Of a stretch of DNA of 16,743 nucleotides, positions 12,955 through 16,743 are shown in pieces. The notes below the pieces were generated by a model. It was given only the letters and a program-made list of their open reading frames with translations, was not told the origin of the DNA and ran no database searches. The translations under genes were made by a program, and so were the position numbers. Where the stretch lies: NCBI GenBank assembly GCA_964466965.1, contig CAYXPZ010000053.1, forward strand, positions 1 to 16,743. Direction: 5' to 3'. Every line of letters begins with the position of its first letter. Positions within the stretch are counted from its first letter, which is position 1. This DNA comes from Dichotomicrobium sp964466965. Lineage in GTDB: Bacteria; Pseudomonadota; Alphaproteobacteria; Rhizobiales; Rhodomicrobiaceae.

Positions 12955-15117
12955 ATGCTCAACACTGCAACCTACGACCCCAAGGATGGCGCAAGCGCGC
13001 ATGAGCACGCCCCGGCTGATGCCTGCTTGCGGCCGATCCTCGGCGCGCTCGACTGGACCGGCGAGTTGCGCCACCTGCAGGAGGCGCTTCCCGACGGGCA
13101 CCATATTGCGGACTTCGAGGCCCTTTACGAAGTTCTTGAGCGGTTGAAATATGAAGCCGTCAGACTCGACCTGCCGGCCAGGGCGTTGGACGAAGCCACG
13201 CTGCCCGGCCTATTGAAACGCTCCGATGGCGATATCTGGGTGCTGATGCGCAAGCTGTCCCCGGACACGTTCGAAATCTTCGCGGGCCGCGCCGGGCAGG
13301 TTGAAACCGTAAGCGTTGGAGATGTACGCGGCGAGTACTATCACATTCGGCCCGCCAAGACCGAAACAGCCGCGCGCGGCCAAGGACGCTTCGGCTGGAT
13401 CAGCGATCTGCTGGCGCGTGAGCGCGGCACCGTGCGGCTGCTGTTCGGCCTGTCATTCATCATCAACTGTTTCGCGCTCACCCTTCCTTTATATCTGATG
13501 CTCGTGTTCGACATGGCCATCGGGGCAAGCTCCCTCCCGACGCTCATGACTTTGGCCGGTGTGGTGCTGATAATCGTCGCCGCCGAGGTCGCACTGCGCG
13601 AGCTGCGTGCGCGTGCAATCGGACGGTTCGCCGTGCGTACGCAGATCGACGTCATGCGCACCGTGATGGAGCGCCTGCTACGGATGCCGGTGGACTATGT
13701 CGAGAGCGCGCCGGTGGCCGGACAGCTGAACCGGCTGCGCAGCTTTGAGTCCGTACGCGATATCTTCAGCGGCCTACTCGCCACAACAATCCTGGACCTG
13801 CCCTTTATCCTCGTGTTCGTGCTGGCGGTATTCGCCATTGGCGGCGCACTCGGCTGGATTGTCATGGGCTTTATTGCGGCGATCGCCGCGCTGGTCGCGG
13901 TTTCGGTTCCTCGCGCGCGGGCACGCAGCCATCAAGCCGGCATGGCGCGCGCGCAAACGCGCCTGTTCCGAATCGACATGTCGCGCCACGGCGAAGTGGT
14001 GCGAGACACCGGAGCGCAGGACATCTGGCTCTCGCGCTACCGCGACCTGATCAGCGAGCAACTGCGCGCCGGCGCAGCCGCGCAGCGCATCAACGTCACC
14101 GAGCAGACCGTCGCGCAGGCCCTGTCAATGGTGGCGGGCAGCCTCGTAGTGGCGCTTGGCGCGCTGAAGGTCATGGCCGGCACGCTGTCGGTAGGCGCGC
14201 TCGTGGCGCTGATGGCGATTGTATGGCGCATCCTTTCGCCGATCCAGACCGCGTTCTTGAACCTCAACCGGCTGTTCCAGGCGCTCGACACGACCGCGCA
14301 AGTCAACCAGCTGATGCAATTGCCGCAGGAGAGCAAGAGCGGCGAGGTGCGCAAATTCTATCGCCACGTGCGCGGCGACATCGCCGTCGAGAATGTCGGC
14401 TTCCGGTACTCGCCGCAAGGCATGCCGGTGCTGCGCGGTGTCGATCTGTTTGTCTCGGCAGGCGAATGCGTTGCGCTCACCGGCGAGCCAGGGAGTGGAC
14501 GCGGTACGCTGTTGAAGCTGATCGGCGCGCAATATCCGCCAAGCCTCGGGCGCATCCGCATCGACGGCTCGGATATGCGCCAGTTCGACATCCGCGAGCT
14601 GCGCCGTGCGATCGCGCTGGTGAACGAGGAGCAGGTCATATTCAGCGGAACGCTGGCCGACAACCTGCTTCTAGCCAACCCGCTGGCGAGCGAGGACGGC
14701 CTGGAGAGCGCCATTGCATCGGCTGATCTGGAGGATTTTGTCCACGATCTGCCAGACGGTCTTGAGACAGACCTGACCAACTTGCTCAGCGATGGTCTTG
14801 GCGCTGTCATCCGCCAGAAAATTCGCCTGGCGCGGGCCTATGTCCAGTCGCCCTCCATATATCTCCTGAACCAGCCCGCGGCCGACCTTGACCCGTCCGG
14901 ACAAGAGGCACTGCTCGCCAAGCTCCAAAGACTGAAAGGCCATGCGACGATTTTGATCAGCTCGTCACACGAGCGCATTCTGGCGCTGGCAGATCGCACG
15001 GTGAATATCAGCGGGGGCAGAGCTGCAAACCCGGCACTCCCATCAAGCAGCAGCGCGAGGTTGCCCCCGCCTGGTGGGCGCAAAGTGCCGAAATCGCTTC
15101 AAGATTTCTCAGAGTAA
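12955..15117 (+). CDS. Type I secretion ABC protein 2 with N-terminal C39-like domain and degenerate ATPase site
   Basis: 720-residue exporter ABC protein. Residues about 25-130 resemble the C39-peptidase-like domain seen in RTX exporters (LDWTGELRHLQEALPDG and on), with no catalytic Cys-His pattern. Residues 155-440 are the membrane domain (LLFGLSFIINCFALTLPLYL); 465-690 are the nucleotide-binding fold. ATPase residues are substituted: Walker A is GEPGSGRGT (510-518), Lys replaced by R516; the Q-loop is NEEQVIF; the signature is LGAVI (615-619) for LSGGQ; Walker B is YLLNQPAADLD with N639-Q640 where Asp-Glu belongs. H672 appears kept. A Pro/Ser-rich tail (about 690-720) follows. The ribosome site GAGGG (12944-12949) overlaps the end of ABC protein 1, indicating coupling. 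It probably recognises or tethers the RTX substrate with ABC protein 1 and the HlyD adaptor. Confidence 0.9.
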   Translation: MLNTATYDPKDGASAHEHAPADACLRPILGALDWTGELRHLQEALPDGHHIADFEALYEVLERLKYEAVRLDLPARALDEATLPGLLKRSDGDIWVLMRKLSPDTFEIFAGRAGQVETVSVGDVRGEYYHIRPAKTETAARGQGRFGWISDLLARERGTVRLLFGLSFIINCFALTLPLYLMLVFDMAIGASSLPTLMTLAGVVLIIVAAEVALRELRARAIGRFAVRTQIDVMRTVMERLLRMPVDYVESAPVAGQLNRLRSFESVRDIFSGLLATTILDLPFILVFVLAVFAIGGALGWIVMGFIAAIAALVAVSVPRARARSHQAGMARAQTRLFRIDMSRHGEVVRDTGAQDIWLSRYRDLISEQLRAGAAAQRINVTEQTVAQALSMVAGSLVVALGALKVMAGTLSVGALVALMAIVWRILSPIQTAFLNLNRLFQALDTTAQVNQLMQLPQESKSGEVRKFYRHVRGDIAVENVGFRYSPQGMPVLRGVDLFVSAGECVALTGEPGSGRGTLLKLIGAQYPPSLGRIRIDGSDMRQFDIRELRRAIALVNEEQVIFSGTLADNLLLANPLASEDGLESAIASADLEDFVHDLPDGLETDLTNLLSDGLGAVIRQKIRLARAYVQSPSIYLLNQPAADLDPSGQEALLAKLQRLKGHATILISSSHERILALADRTVNISGGRAANPALPSSSSARLPPPGGRKVPKSLQDFSE

Positions 15118-15152
15118 ACCGCCGCTTTATCGGCATCGAGGCCAGAAAACTC

Positions 15153-16475
15153 ATGATCCACGTCAACTCTCCCAAAGACCGCGAAGCCATCAGCATGCCG
15201 GCAGAGTTACGCGACCAGTCCCAATCCCGGCTGGCCCGCCGTGCCGTTTATTTCATCATCGCGCTTCTGGCGGCGGTGATCCTATGGGCCTCTTTCGCGC
15301 CAATCGAGGAAGCTGCAGTGGCCCAGGGGCAGCTTGTTCCCGCGGACTCCCTTAGCGAAGTCAATCACCTGGAAGGCGGCATCGTGAAAGAAGTGCTGGT
15401 GAGCGAAGGCGACAAGGTTGAGCAAGGGCAGATGCTACTTGCGCTACGCCCGCAAATAGCTGGCAGCGACCTGTCACAACTGCGTGCGCGCGCAGCCGGT
15501 CTGAAACTCAAACAAGAGCGGCTGACCGCGCTCATCGAGGACCGCGCGCCGGAGTTCGGGACGCTTGGCACGAAATATCCCGACATCGCGCAGCAGCAAC
15601 GCGCAGCCTATAAAGAGTCCATCGCCGAGGCACGCGAGGAACGTGAACGCGTGAGACTCACCGTTGAGCGGCTCAGCGAGCAGATGGAAAACGCCAAGAA
15701 GGAAGCCGAAAGCCTGCGCGATCAGATGGCGATCCAGTCCGACCAGACCGAAATCCGCAAAAAAAGTTTCAAACGGGGCTACACCTCGCGCCACATGCTG
15801 CTGCAGTCGCAGGCAGCGCGCGAGGAAACGCACCAACGGCTTCTCGCGGTTGAAGGGCGGATCGCCGAGGCGGCCAATCAGCGTGAGGAAGCGAGGGTCA
15901 AGCTGCGGGTATTGCAAGCGCAGCAGCGCAGCAAATGGGCCGAACAGCGCGCCGAAACCAACGCCGAATTGGCGGAGGTGGAAGAGACCCTCAAGAAATA
16001 CCAGGACCGCGTCGCGCGGCTGGCCGTGGACGCGCCGGTGGACGGGATCGTGCAATCCCTGAAATACAAGGTGCCGGGCCAGGTCATCAAACCGGGCGCT
16101 CTGGTGGCGGAAATCGTTCCCGAGCATGGCGGACTGCTGGCCGAGGTAGAGCTTCGGCCGCGCGATATCGGCCATGTGCGCGTCGGCAACAACGCGCGCC
16201 TGACCCTGAGCAACTATGACCCCGGCATCGTGGGTCCGATCAAAGGTGAGGTGCTTCAAATCTCGCCGACGACGGTGGAAGACAAGGAGGGTCGGTTTTT
16301 CTACCGCGTGCGCATACGCCTCACGCGTGAAGCGCTTAATGCGCGCGGGCGTGAATTTCCGCTTTTGCCCGGCATGACATTGCAAGCCCAGATCAAGACC
16401 GGATCAAAGACGCTGGCGCGGTACATGCTCAAGCCGGTTTTCCAGTCAATGGATACCGCTTTTGCGGAACGGTAG
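15153..16475 (+). CDS. HlyD-family type I secretion periplasmic adaptor
   Basis: 440-residue membrane fusion protein linking the inner-membrane ABC pair to an outer-membrane TolC-type channel. Layout: short cytoplasmic N-terminus, one transmembrane helix (about 30-50, AVYFIIALLAAVILWASFAP), first half of the lipoyl domain (LEGGIVKEVLVSEGDKVEQG), a long coiled-coil hairpin (about 95-290, rich in E, R, Q, A), second lipoyl half (APVDGIVQSLKYKVPGQVIK), and the C-terminal beta-barrel with the RTX-type end (LLPGMTLQAQIKTGSKTLAR). This is the HlyD/PrsE/LapC subgroup. Start ATG 15153, with a weak GAGG at 15138-15141 about 11 nt upstream; an in-frame ATG at 15195 is possible. It is 35 nt after the second ABC gene, last of the three-gene operon. 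Confidence 0.93.
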   Translation: MIHVNSPKDREAISMPAELRDQSQSRLARRAVYFIIALLAAVILWASFAPIEEAAVAQGQLVPADSLSEVNHLEGGIVKEVLVSEGDKVEQGQMLLALRPQIAGSDLSQLRARAAGLKLKQERLTALIEDRAPEFGTLGTKYPDIAQQQRAAYKESIAEAREERERVRLTVERLSEQMENAKKEAESLRDQMAIQSDQTEIRKKSFKRGYTSRHMLLQSQAAREETHQRLLAVEGRIAEAANQREEARVKLRVLQAQQRSKWAEQRAETNAELAEVEETLKKYQDRVARLAVDAPVDGIVQSLKYKVPGQVIKPGALVAEIVPEHGGLLAEVELRPRDIGHVRVGNNARLTLSNYDPGIVGPIKGEVLQISPTTVEDKEGRFFYRVRIRLTREALNARGREFPLLPGMTLQAQIKTGSKTLARYMLKPVFQSMDTAFAER

Positions 16476-16637
16476 CAGCGCAGGCGCAACGCGCTCTCGC
16501 GCGCCAGGGCTATGGCCGCTAACCTGCCAACAGCCGGGCCTGCTCTGAAAGACGCAAGTCGCCCGACCGCTCAACACCCGGGCCGCTAAAGCGCAGTTGA
16601 TTTCGCATTGCTCCGGAACCAGACAATCCTTTTTTTT
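16476..16637. other. Intergenic tail after the adaptor gene, no supported gene
   Basis: Between the adaptor stop and the hairpin there is no frame with protein character on either strand. The stretch ends with a run of eight T (16630-16637) immediately before the hairpin. Confidence 0.5.
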
Positions 16638-16672
16638 GCCGGGCGGCATAAGAAGCTCCGCCCGGCGCTTCT
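16638..16672. terminator. Convergent-gene hairpin, probable terminator
   Basis: GCCGGGCGG (16638-16646) and CCGCCCGGC (16658-16666) form a perfect 9-bp GC stem with an 11-nt loop, followed on the plus strand by pyrimidine-rich GCTTCTCTTC. It lies between the plus-strand adaptor gene and the minus-strand partial gene, the place for a shared terminator. The T8 run is on the wrong side for plus-strand termination, and the minus-strand RNA would have A8 after the stem, so the canonical U-tract is lacking in both directions. A second stem, AGAAGC (16651-16656)/GCTTCT (16667-16672), competes with the first. Confidence 0.55.
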
Positions 16673-16678
16673 CTTCGG

Positions 16679-16743
16679 TTAGGTTGTATATTCCTTCGAC
16701 TTGAAGCTCAGATGCTTCACGCTCTGCGGCGCGTCGGCGATCT
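16679..16743 (-). CDS. 3' end of an unidentified minus-strand gene (partial)
   Basis: Reading from the right edge on the minus strand, 20 codons (IADAPQSVKHLSFKSKEYTT) lead to a TAA stop at 16679-16681, followed 12 nt later by the hairpin. The abrupt end of an open frame just before a strong stem, convergent with the adaptor gene, is what a real gene end looks like, but with 20 residues no family can be named. It runs out of the window. Confidence 0.4.
   Translation of the reverse strand, partial: IADAPQSVKHLSFKSKEYTT

Noticed and set aside
15474..16385. 303-codon minus-strand frame opposite the adaptor gene
   Set aside because: It is a shadow of the HlyD coiled-coil coding region; the plus strand encodes a complete adaptor.

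Overview
The window looks like a GC-rich alphaproteobacterial chromosome, probably Hyphomicrobiales/Rhizobiales or a related marine group. The basis is GC-biased codon use, a DeoR-ABC importer operon of the type common in rhizobia, and an RTX/type I secretion locus. This placement is inference; no rRNA or marker gene is present.

Left edge (1-470): no intact gene. Positions 158-291 (minus strand) hold a decayed N-terminus of an IS5-type transposase with a one-base frameshift. Positions 404-457 hold repeated TTTGAGCA/TGCTCA half-sites directly in front of a DeoR-family regulator gene.

Importer operon (471-5388, plus strand): DeoR regulator, ABC ATPase (UgpC/MalK class), periplasmic substrate-binding protein (UgpB class) and two inner-membrane permeases (UgpA and UgpE class). 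Genes overlap or are separated by a few bases. Two strong RNA hairpins are embedded in the operon: one in the 3' end of the ATPase gene, just before the binding-protein gene, and one between the binding protein and the first permease. They look like elements that set the protein ratio. No catabolic enzyme is attached, so the substrate (glycerol-3-phosphate, a sugar or a polyol) cannot be fixed from the window.

RTX locus (5792-16475): a 1683-residue minus-strand protein carries a Gly/Pro-rich N-terminus, cadherin-like repeats, a CBM60-like carbohydrate-binding module, a DUF4114-like domain and RTX calcium-binding nonapeptides. Diverging from it across an AT-rich regulatory region are two tandem type I secretion ABC genes and a HlyD-type adaptor. 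The obvious reading is a secreted or surface, calcium-dependent, glycan-binding protein with its own exporter; no outer-membrane TolC-type gene lies in the window.

The most notable point is that BOTH ABC proteins have degenerate nucleotide-binding domains. Walker A, signature, Q-loop and Walker B residues are substituted in each, although both reading frames are long, intact and otherwise well conserved. No combination of these two subunits would form a canonical ATPase site. This is either a pseudo-ATPase export scaffold powered by a subunit encoded elsewhere or a non-canonical use of the type I secretion fold.

Right edge (16476-16743): a perfect 9-bp stem hairpin separates hlyD from the last 20 codons of an unidentified convergent gene.
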